From positions 4,526,001 to 4,590,000 of the forward strand of contig CAWDMP010000002.1 in assembly GCA_963803495.1 (NCBI GenBank): 64,000 bases of DNA, in the 5' to 3' direction. Origin of the DNA: Persicitalea sp963803495. Lineage in GTDB: Bacteria; Bacteroidota; Bacteroidia; Cytophagales; Spirosomataceae. The notes under the pieces were generated by a model. It saw only the letters and a list, made by a program, of their open reading frames with translations. It had not been told where the DNA came from and did no database searches. Made by a program: the position numbers and the translations under genes. Shown one piece after another: positions 1 to 6,589 of the stretch. Positions within the stretch are counted from its first letter, which is position 1. The number at the start of each line of letters is the position of its first letter.

Positions 1-1015
1 TCTTTAATTGAGTAGTTTGGCGTAGGCTGTCTAATGCGATAGGATCCCAATTTAGTGCTACTGCATCGAGAATGACCTGCATCTGCTCAGGGAGTTCCTC
101 AAAACGGGCTTTGTATAGTGGAGTCATTACATCCATCAGACCTTCAAGGTCGTTCTGAACTTCCAGTGAGAACCCATTTTGAATAAGAGGGTAAAGCATT
201 ACGATGGTACGCGGAGTGCCGCCCGTGAGTTGGTACAGTGTACGCAAGCGCGCACGGTTCGCTTCCATTTCACTGATGAAAGCTGAATTATTAGTCAGGT
301 CAGCAAGATTGCGTAGTACATCTTGCGTTTCCTCAAAGGTTAGCTTTTTTAGATACTGAATTTGGAAGGCATCGTAAAATGGAGCGGCATAATCTACCGT
401 GTCGGCAATTGTATTGGCACTAGCCCCAAGTAGAATGGGGGCACCTTTGTCCATCAATATGGCGCGAAGTTCGTGCTGATCTTCTCTTGAAAGTCGGTCG
501 AATATCAGGCCGAGGTTGTCCACCAGTAGCACGGGGCGGCGCCCTACGCGCTTGATCCATCTTGCGAAGTGATCGTACATTTCCGTCGCCGTGATGTCCT
601 TCGCATCGGCCGCCCATTGCCTGATGTTTCCATCCATTTCGGCTAACTCAATGCTACTTCCTTCGCGATCGAGGGCATCAGCTAGAGCATCGAGGCAGTT
701 GAGCCAAAACTTGGAAAGTCGGTCTACATTGTACTGCTCTTCGGGAAAAGTAAGCGGGATAAAATCTTTTCCGTGCATCTCTTTTCGTAGCTCCACCGCA
801 ATCCGATGTAGTAAGGTTGACTTTCCCATACCACGCTGACCGATGACCAAATAGTGTTGCGGGATAGCTTCGGGCTTTTCGGCTACGATTCCTTTGAGGA
901 GGTATTCAAACAGTTTGATCCGGGTAACGAACGCCCGTTCTATTTCATTATCACTTAATCGGCCCGGATTGAAAACGCCAATTTGGGTAGTTGCGAAGGT
1001 AGTTGTCTCGCTCAT
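1..1015 (-). CDS. P-loop ATPase, C-terminus beyond window edge
   Basis: I read this frame directly: it starts at ATG 1013-1015 and stays open to the left edge, so 338 residues are visible and the C-terminus is missing. A Walker A motif, GQRGMGKST, lies near residue 60 and a Walker B-like stretch, PVLLVDNLG, near residue 170. Later GGTPRTIVMLY resembles the sensor region of ORC/STAND-type AAA ATPases. The start overlaps the stop of the upstream ATPase in an ATGA arrangement, so the two are translationally coupled and probably act together. No DNA-binding or effector domain is visible in the part present. The substrate is unknown; a signalling, DNA-maintenance or defence role is inference only. 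Confidence 0.8.
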   Translation of the reverse strand, partial: MSETTTFATTQIGVFNPGRLSDNEIERAFVTRIKLFEYLLKGIVAEKPEAIPQHYLVIGQRGMGKSTLLHRIAVELRKEMHGKDFIPLTFPEEQYNVDRLSKFWLNCLDALADALDREGSSIELAEMDGNIRQWAADAKDITATEMYDHFARWIKRVGRRPVLLVDNLGLIFDRLSREDQHELRAILMDKGAPILLGASANTIADTVDYAAPFYDAFQIQYLKKLTFEETQDVLRNLADLTNNSAFISEMEANRARLRTLYQLTGGTPRTIVMLYPLIQNGFSLEVQNDLEGLMDVMTPLYKARFEELPEQMQVILDAVALNWDPIALDSLRQTTQLK

Positions 1016-2172
1016 TTCACAAATCGGTTAAACCAGAAATCACGAACCAATGGAGAACGGAAGAGATACCGCCCCTCTTCCTCGGTAAGGTAGCCATCGT
1101 TCTTAAGCATGTACAGTACAGTAGCCAGGAGGGCCTCTTCTCGCTCAATATCTTCATACTTTTGATGTAAGATATTCATTAGGTTCTCCCTGCTCATCCC
1201 CTCTTTCACCTGACAAATGTGCTTAAGGATTAAAAATGCATCAGATTCAAAATCATCGTATTGTTCCTGCAGGCGCTCTACCCACGTATTCAGGTAATCA
1301 CCATCAGCTATCATGGCGTAGGAATTCTCGACCAATTCTACGTCTATAGATGCTTCTTCGACGTCAATTTGCGAAGACATCTTCTCGAAGAGGATTTGAA
1401 TAAAATATGGGAGCAAGTACCCCAACTTGCCGAGCATTTTATCCCTTATCTCATCGTTCAACCGAACATTCGCCCCTTTCTCCAGGGCCAAAATCATCGC
1501 TCTACCCGATTCTGGCGTGAAAGATTTGAGCTCGTACCGCGTGAAGTCGTTGATCGTCTTGCCGAGTTGATGCCCCGAGGTAAAGTTCTCGATCCCAACT
1601 GAGCTGCTGAAAATCCAGCGAATTTTGGAACCTGGGACTTGGCGTAAACTTCTGAGCCAATGAAGAAATTCTTCTACTTGCGCTTTGTCGTTGGCACTTA
1701 GGATAATGTTTAGCAGTACAGCTACCTCGTCGAAGAAAATTAAGGTATCTTCATCGTGAGACAAAATCTCTTCCAATTGCCGATAAATGTTTGCTTTTTC
1801 GTTGCGCCACTCAAAACTGACCGATACTCCTTCGTAGCTTACACTGTGTTTTATCGCTTTAAGTGATTCCAGGAGTTTGTTTATTGGCTCTTTCGCTTTT
1901 TGCCATTTAGAGGAGTCCCGTATTTTTTTCACAAGTAGTTCAACAAAGTCGAATTCAGTATGTACCCGCTCTAGGTTCATCTCTACTGTTTTCCAACCAT
2001 GCTCTTTCGCTTTCGCCAACATCTTCAAAGCAAAAGAACTTTTCCCTACTCGCCTCGGTGAGGGGAGTAGAATGTTATTTTCATTCTCAATTAGCTTCCA
2101 TACGTACTCTATCTCTTTTTCCCTTCCGAAGAAGTCTCCTCCTTCTACGGGAGCGCCTGTTCTGTTTCTCAT
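1012..2172 (-). CDS. AAA-type ATPase, first gene of a two-ATPase operon
   Basis: The 386-aa protein has a P-loop near residue 40 (SPRRVGKSS, a degenerate GxxxxGK[ST]) and a hydrophobic Walker B, TLIFFDEVAVL, near residue 143. Its N-terminal signature GREKEIEYVWKLIE is typical of predicted bacterial and archaeal AAA/STAND ATPases. The C-terminal third resembles winged-helix segments that follow such ATPase cores. It lies first in the transcript, directly behind a well-formed promoter at 2197-2226, and its stop overlaps the start of the next ATPase. The partner protein or target is not recognisable. The pair has the look of an accessory module, but no toxin, nuclease or protease domain can be seen in it. 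Confidence 0.8.
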   Translation of the reverse strand: MRNRTGAPVEGGDFFGREKEIEYVWKLIENENNILLPSPRRVGKSSFALKMLAKAKEHGWKTVEMNLERVHTEFDFVELLVKKIRDSSKWQKAKEPINKLLESLKAIKHSVSYEGVSVSFEWRNEKANIYRQLEEILSHDEDTLIFFDEVAVLLNIILSANDKAQVEEFLHWLRSLRQVPGSKIRWIFSSSVGIENFTSGHQLGKTINDFTRYELKSFTPESGRAMILALEKGANVRLNDEIRDKMLGKLGYLLPYFIQILFEKMSSQIDVEEASIDVELVENSYAMIADGDYLNTWVERLQEQYDDFESDAFLILKHICQVKEGMSRENLMNILHQKYEDIEREEALLATVLYMLKNDGYLTEEEGRYLFRSPLVRDFWFNRFVK

Positions 2173-2184
2173 TCTGCCGCTTTA

Positions 2185-2232
2185 TATATACAAATGCAAA
2201 TATATACAATTATGTATATATACAAAAATGTA
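2185..2232. repeat. Three 16-bp direct repeats over the ATPase promoter
   Basis: The word TATATACAA begins at 2185, 2201 and 2217, exactly 16 bp apart, and each copy is followed by an ATG-containing tail. A diverged fourth copy may start near 2231. The repeats cover the -33/-7 promoter of the ATPase operon, so they could be operator half-sites for a regulator bound on one helix face. They could also be another member of the 8-bp-phased junction arrays found elsewhere in this window. Confidence 0.75.
2197..2226 (-). promoter_or_regulatory. Bacteroidota-type promoter of the ATPase pair
   Basis: Read on the minus strand, TTTG (2226-2223) is followed by an 18-nt spacer and TATATTTG (2204-2197). 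This matches the TTTG / TAnnTTTG pattern of the primary sigma factor in this phylum almost perfectly. Transcription would start close to 2190, about 18 nt before the ATG at 2172. The 16-bp repeats overlap both elements. Confidence 0.6.
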
Positions 2233-2244
2233 TATCAAGACATC

Positions 2245-2257
2245 GCATACTGTATGC
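2245..2257. promoter_or_regulatory. Perfect 13-bp palindrome upstream of ATPase promoter
   Basis: GCATAC-T-GTATGC is a perfect inverted repeat about 20 bp upstream of the -33 element of the ATPase operon. It could be an operator or activator site. No regulator gene is adjacent, so this is only a candidate. Confidence 0.3.
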
Positions 2258-2278
2258 ACTAAGGGGGATGTTTTATAC

Positions 2279-3568
2279 TTATCCTACATACTCTACAACC
2301 CGCTCCACGTCCTTGCTATCATCAACTCCTACCTCAAAAACCGAAAACAAAACCACTACCACCGCCGCAACGACCAGGTATCCCCCAACAAAGTACCCCA
2401 GCCAATTCCCCGCCGTTTCGATTCCGAACCAATTCCCGAAGTACATCAGAATACCCAAGCCGATTACCGCGCGGGCTACTTCCCAGAGCCAGGCTTGCAG
2501 GTGGCGGTCCATGAGTTCGGTGTAGGCATAGATGCCGAGGTAGATGAACGCGCCGCAATAGATGGCGTTGGGCAGGCCTACCTGCATCAGGTTATCGAAT
2601 AGCGTGAAAATCAGTACGAAGGTAAACGTAAACTGAATCCAGGTCCAGACGACCAGACGGCGCGGGGCGGGCGGGGCGTATTTCTCGAAATTGTAAACAT
2701 CCTCGATGTAGTGAACCGGGTACCGCTCGGGCAGGTCGGCGGGTCGCCAGCCGGTGGGCATGAACCAAATCCGGGCCTTGTCCCACCAATTGCGGGTGCG
2801 CCAGGCGTCTTGCATCAGCAGCCACAGATGGCTCCAATTGATTTTGATGGGATTCCAGGTACTGACTGGTCGCGTGATGCCGTATACGGGTGGCACGTCG
2901 GGCAATTCTTCTTGAAACGTACCAAAGATTTTATCCCAAATGATGAGAATTTGCCCGTGGTTTTTGTCGATATAAATCGGGTTGATCGCGTGGTGGACGC
3001 GGTGGTGCGAGGGCGTGACGAGTACTTTCTCGAGCCAACCCATGCGGCCGATGTAAATAGTGTGGTACCAAAATTGGGCAAACAAATGAATCGGTGCCAG
3101 CACGGCGATGACTATAGCCGGTACCCCCAGCAGCGCGGCGGGAATCAGGAAAATGGTGAAGATATTGACCAGTCCCGAAATGCTTTGCCGAAGCGCACAG
3201 GCCAGGTTGAACTCCTCGCTGCTGTGGTGAATCAGGTGCTGATTCCAGAGCAGGTTGACTTTATGGTTGAGCGCGTGGCCGAGGTACCCCGCCAAATCGA
3301 GTGCGACAAACGCGATGAGCCACACCCAGATCGTGGATTTTATTTCAAAAAACGCCCAGTGCTCCACCATCCAGGCATAGGTGATGATCGAGACGCCCAG
3401 ACCGAGCGCGTCTTTCAGACTGTTGGTAAAGCCCGAGCTAAGGCTCGATATCATGTCCATGTTCTTGAAATGATCGCGAAATCGGAGCCAGCCGTAAAGC
3501 TTTTCGCCCAATACGGCGGCCAGGAAGACCGGCATGGCGATCGTGAGTATCTTGGCGTATTGTTCCAT
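2279..3568 (-). CDS. Sterol desaturase / fatty acid hydroxylase family membrane protein
   Basis: The 429-aa integral membrane di-iron oxygenase has the histidine clusters of the FA_hydroxylase superfamily in order: HALNH (about 118), HLIHH (about 131) and HHRVHH (about 210). These ligate the di-iron centre at the cytoplasmic face. Hydrophobic helices flank the clusters and a second membrane block follows after about residue 310. This longer layout resembles alkylglycerol monooxygenase (TMEM195)-like members more than short sterol desaturases. The likely reaction is hydroxylation or desaturation of a membrane lipid; the substrate cannot be read from sequence. It is a single gene, and its 3' end faces the promoter of the ATPase operon. 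Confidence 0.87.
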   Translation of the reverse strand: MEQYAKILTIAMPVFLAAVLGEKLYGWLRFRDHFKNMDMISSLSSGFTNSLKDALGLGVSIITYAWMVEHWAFFEIKSTIWVWLIAFVALDLAGYLGHALNHKVNLLWNQHLIHHSSEEFNLACALRQSISGLVNIFTIFLIPAALLGVPAIVIAVLAPIHLFAQFWYHTIYIGRMGWLEKVLVTPSHHRVHHAINPIYIDKNHGQILIIWDKIFGTFQEELPDVPPVYGITRPVSTWNPIKINWSHLWLLMQDAWRTRNWWDKARIWFMPTGWRPADLPERYPVHYIEDVYNFEKYAPPAPRRLVVWTWIQFTFTFVLIFTLFDNLMQVGLPNAIYCGAFIYLGIYAYTELMDRHLQAWLWEVARAVIGLGILMYFGNWFGIETAGNWLGYFVGGYLVVAAVVVVLFSVFEVGVDDSKDVERVVEYVG

Positions 3569-3641
3569 AATGTTGAAACGTACTGGGTGTGGTTATAATT
3601 TTAAGGGTATAAAATTGGGCAAATTTTCCATTACTTTTACC

Positions 3642-3649
3642 TACTTTTG
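3642..3649 (+). promoter_or_regulatory. -7 element TACTTTTG ahead of the 53-aa gene
   Basis: TACTTTTG matches TAnnTTTG and lies 26 bp before the ATG at 3675. A TTG-containing -33 candidate sits upstream with a somewhat long spacer of about 24 nt. It probably drives the small gene and the DUF1080 gene behind it. Confidence 0.45.
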
Positions 3650-3674
3650 AACGCAAGCGTATCGAAATTCATCC

Positions 3675-3836
3675 ATGGAAATAAAAAATGAAGGCGACTA
3701 CGCCCGAGCCTCCGAGCGCGCCGATCAGCTCGAAGGTACCCAAATCCAGACTGAACAACTAGAACTTACCGAACTGTTGAAGGCCATGAAGGCCTACGAA
3801 CAGGACTTTATCAAAATGCTGAAAGAATACACTTAA
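3675..3836 (+). CDS. Small 53-aa protein resembling the N-terminal part of HigA antitoxins
   Basis: This short frame (ATG 3675, TAA 3834-3836) has a good promoter 26 bp upstream and ends 11 bp before the next gene. The sequence begins MEIKNEGDYARASERADQLE and then has a leucine-rich helix ending YEQDFIKMLKEYT. This layout (I-x-N/T-E-x-[DE]-Y-x-x-A followed by an ELxxLxxLxxAYE-type helix) is how HigA-family antitoxins begin, but the helix-turn-helix domain that normally follows is absent. No toxin gene is adjacent. It is probably expressed; antitoxin ancestry is inference and the function is unknown. Confidence 0.6.
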   Translation: MEIKNEGDYARASERADQLEGTQIQTEQLELTELLKAMKAYEQDFIKMLKEYT

Positions 3837-3847
3837 AATACTTTATT

Positions 3848-4612
3848 ATGAAAACGAAAAATATTCATTACGCGGCCGTGGCTTTGCTCGTCGCATTTGC
3901 TATTCCGGCCACCGCTCAGATCGGGGTAGGGGCCAAGGCTCCCAAAGACGCCGAGGTACTCTTCGACGGTACCAAAAAAATGCTCGACCAGAAATGGGAA
4001 TACTGGGACGGTCCCGCCCGCAAGGCGGAGGGGCCCATTGCCTGGAAAATTGAAAAAGACCCCGTGGACCGCGGGACGGTCGTGAACACCAACGACCCCG
4101 TGGCGGCGGGTGGACTGTACGGCACGGCCGATATCGTGACCAAGAAAAAATTCCGGGACTTCCGGCTGCACGTCGAATTTAACATCCTGAAACCTGGCGG
4201 TAATAGCGGCGTGTACTTGCAGAACCGCTACGAAATCCAGGTGCTCGATGGGGATTCCACGAGCCACGGCCTGGGCGCGGTCATCAATGAGACGCCTTCG
4301 CCCTACTATGCCTACAACGGCGTGGGCAAGTGGAATGCCTACGACATTGAGTTCAAAGCCGCGCGGTTTGAAGACGGCAAGCGCACCGAGCCCGCGATGG
4401 TGACCATGTACTTCAACGGTAAGAAGGTACACGACCAGCAAACCATCAGTCAGGTATGGGGTGGACCCAAATCCGGAATCGACGGCGGCAACGATGGCGG
4501 CAAGGGCATCACCGACACGCCCGGCGGCATCAAGCTACAAGCCGAAGGCCATGATGTACTTTACCGCAACATTTGGATTGTAAAAAATGGACAATTGACA
4601 ATGGACAATTGA
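3848..4612 (+). CDS. DUF1080 (3-keto-disaccharide hydrolase-like) secreted protein
   Basis: The 254-aa protein has a signal peptide ending near ATAQ (residue 24) and a single DUF1080 concanavalin-like domain. Typical features are the FRDFRLHVEFN strand, the GGNSGVYLQNRYEIQVLD core, and a closing GGIKLQAEGHDVLYRNIWI strand. Family members act in the periplasm or outside on glycosides, some of them 3-keto-glucosides. It follows the 53-aa gene by 11 bp, so the two are likely co-transcribed. The last residues (NGQLTMDN) are encoded by a 7-bp-phased array that continues past the stop codon, so the C-terminus seems to have been shaped by that repeat. Confidence 0.88.
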   Translation: MKTKNIHYAAVALLVAFAIPATAQIGVGAKAPKDAEVLFDGTKKMLDQKWEYWDGPARKAEGPIAWKIEKDPVDRGTVVNTNDPVAAGGLYGTADIVTKKKFRDFRLHVEFNILKPGGNSGVYLQNRYEIQVLDGDSTSHGLGAVINETPSPYYAYNGVGKWNAYDIEFKAARFEDGKRTEPAMVTMYFNGKKVHDQQTISQVWGGPKSGIDGGNDGGKGITDTPGGIKLQAEGHDVLYRNIWIVKNGQLTMDN

Positions 4613-4682
4613 TAATTATTTATGGTTATAAGCGCGACCCTGAGCGGGGAAGCAGCATTGTCCATTATCAATTATCCATTGA
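4590..4682. repeat. 7-bp phased array with inverted arm between DUF1080 and ABC genes
   Basis: GA dinucleotides occur at 4590, 4597, 4604 and 4611, giving words such as GACAATT and GATAATT. The stop codon of the DUF1080 gene is inside. A second arm in the opposite orientation has TC at 4661, 4668 and 4675 and ends immediately before the ATG at 4683. The two arms can pair imperfectly. Confidence 0.8.
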
Positions 4683-6518
4683 ATGAAAGTTTACTGGCGA
4701 TTGCTTTCCTACGCCCGGCCGCTGGGGCAGTACATCATCCCCTTTTTCATTACCTCGCTGCTGGCGAGCATCTTCGGGATACTCAACTTTGCACTGCTGA
4801 TTCCGCTGTTGAAGCTGCTCTTCAACCAGGTCGATGCCGAGAGCGCCGCGCAGATGACCCAACTGCCAGAGCCCTCGCTCACGATCGACTACCTGGGCGG
4901 GCTGTTTAATTACTACTTCGGTACCTACATGCAGACCCACGGCAAGCTGGGGGCGCTGCAATTCGTGTGTGCCATCATCGTGGGTTCTGTTTTTCTGTCC
5001 GACATATTCAGGTACCTGTCGGCACGGGTGCTGGAGCGCTTCAAGGTGAATATGGTCACGCGCTTGCGGCAGGCGGTTTTCGACAACGCCATCGGGCTGC
5101 ACCTCGGCTTTTTCAGCAGCGAGCGCAAAGGCGACCTCATCTCCCGCGTCATGACCGATGTGCAGGAGGTCGAGAATTCCATTGCCAATACCTTCTCGGC
5201 TGCTTTCAAGGAAGTGTTCACGCTGATCGTGTACCTGGTGGTGCTGTTTAGCGTGTCGGTGAGCCTGACGCTCTTTGCCTTTCTGGTTTTTCCCATATCG
5301 GGCGCGTTCATCGCTTTCATCATCAAGCGAATGCGCCGCGATGCCCGCACCGGGCAGGAGCGGCTCGGCGGACTCATCAGTCTGATGGATGAGGCCTTCG
5401 GCGGAATGCGGGTCGTGAAGGGCTTCAACGCCGAAAGTTTCATTAAGTCCAGATTTTGGCAGGAGAACGAACTCTACCGCCGGGCCATCAAGTCGATGGC
5501 CTACAAGCGCGAAATGGCCGGGCCTTTTTCGGAATTCATGGGCGTCACGATCGTGGCGTTCATCTTGCTGTATGGAGGCTCGCTGGTACTTTCCAACCAG
5601 TCGGAGCTTTCGGCGGCGCAGTTTATATTCTACATCATCACTTTCTCGCAGGTACTTCGGCCGGCCAAGGAAATTTCCAACGCATTCAGTAATACGCAAC
5701 GGGGCATCGCTTCGGGTGAGCGGGTACTGCAGCTGGTCGATGCGCGCAATGCGATCATCGAAAAGCCCAACGCGGTATCCATTGAAACTTTCACCGACAA
5801 AATCGAGGTAAAAGACCTGACCTTCGCCTACGAGCCGGATGTACCGGTTTTGCAAGACATCAATTTTACGATGGAAAAAGGGAAAACGATTGCGTTGGTA
5901 GGCTCGTCGGGCGGCGGTAAGTCCACCCTGGCCGACCTGGTACCGCGCTTTTATGACCCGACCGCCGGACAAATCCTGCTCGACGGCCACGACCTCCGCG
6001 ACCTGACGCCCGAATCGCTGCGGTCTCTGATGGGGATCGTGACGCAGGAGTCGATTCTGTTCAACGATACAATCTACAACAATATCGCCTTCGGTACCGA
6101 CACGACCCAGCAGGAGGTGGAATCCGTGGCCCGCATCGCCAATGCCCACGATTTCATCATGGAGCAGCCCGAAGGGTACCAAACGATTATTGGCGACCGG
6201 GGTACCAAGCTCTCGGGCGGACAGCGGCAGCGGCTGAGCATCGCGCGGGCGATCCTGAAAAATCCCCCAATTTTGATTCTTGACGAAGCTACCTCCGCCC
6301 TCGACACCGAATCGGAAAAGCTGGTACAGGAAGCACTCACGCACCTCATGAAAAACCGCACGGTACTCGTCATCGCGCACCGGCTAAGTACCATTCAACA
6401 CGCCGACGAGATTCTGGTGATCCACCAGGGGCGCATCATCGAGCGCGGTACCCACAGTACCTTGTTGCAGAATGAAGACGGATTTTATAAAAAACTCACT
6501 CTCATGCAGGGCGTCTAA
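4683..6518 (+). CDS. MsbA-type ABC exporter, fused permease and ATPase
   Basis: The 611-aa half-transporter has an N-terminal membrane domain (six helices within about residues 18-330) and a C-terminal nucleotide-binding domain. The latter has Walker A GSSGGGKST (about 407-415), signature LSGGQRQRL (about 510), Walker B ILILDEATSALD (about 532-543) and an H-loop in VIAHRLS. It would work as a homodimer in the inner membrane, exporting lipid A-type lipids, other lipids or drugs; sequence alone does not give the cargo. MsbA-like proteins of this length are common in Cytophagales. The gene stands alone, starts directly after an intergenic phased array and is convergent with the acylase gene. Confidence 0.9.
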   Translation: MKVYWRLLSYARPLGQYIIPFFITSLLASIFGILNFALLIPLLKLLFNQVDAESAAQMTQLPEPSLTIDYLGGLFNYYFGTYMQTHGKLGALQFVCAIIVGSVFLSDIFRYLSARVLERFKVNMVTRLRQAVFDNAIGLHLGFFSSERKGDLISRVMTDVQEVENSIANTFSAAFKEVFTLIVYLVVLFSVSVSLTLFAFLVFPISGAFIAFIIKRMRRDARTGQERLGGLISLMDEAFGGMRVVKGFNAESFIKSRFWQENELYRRAIKSMAYKREMAGPFSEFMGVTIVAFILLYGGSLVLSNQSELSAAQFIFYIITFSQVLRPAKEISNAFSNTQRGIASGERVLQLVDARNAIIEKPNAVSIETFTDKIEVKDLTFAYEPDVPVLQDINFTMEKGKTIALVGSSGGGKSTLADLVPRFYDPTAGQILLDGHDLRDLTPESLRSLMGIVTQESILFNDTIYNNIAFGTDTTQQEVESVARIANAHDFIMEQPEGYQTIIGDRGTKLSGGQRQRLSIARAILKNPPILILDEATSALDTESEKLVQEALTHLMKNRTVLVIAHRLSTIQHADEILVIHQGRIIERGTHSTLLQNEDGFYKKLTLMQGV

Positions 6519-6538
6519 GCCACACGACCTACTCAGTA

Positions 6539-6587
6539 GTCAAAAGTCAAAAGTCCAGCGTCAAAATTCCAACATCCAGCATCCCAT
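6539..6587. repeat. 7-bp phased array between ABC exporter and acylase gene
   Basis: Seven consecutive heptads carry TC at the same phase (starting 6539, 6546, 6553, 6560, 6567, 6574, 6581), with words such as GTCAAAA and GTCCAGC. The array fills the space between the two convergent stop codons. Read on the minus strand these are GA-type heptads like those at 32546 and 51220. Confidence 0.8.
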
Positions 6588-6589
6588 AA

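Noticed and set aside
1877..2602. 241-aa open frame across the ATPase promoter
   Set aside because: It crosses two real genes and their promoter on the opposite strand and has no domain.
4668..6380. 570-aa open frame antisense to the ABC exporter
   Set aside because: It mirrors the ABC gene, has no recognisable domain, and its composition (His, Gln, Arg rich) is that of a shadow frame.
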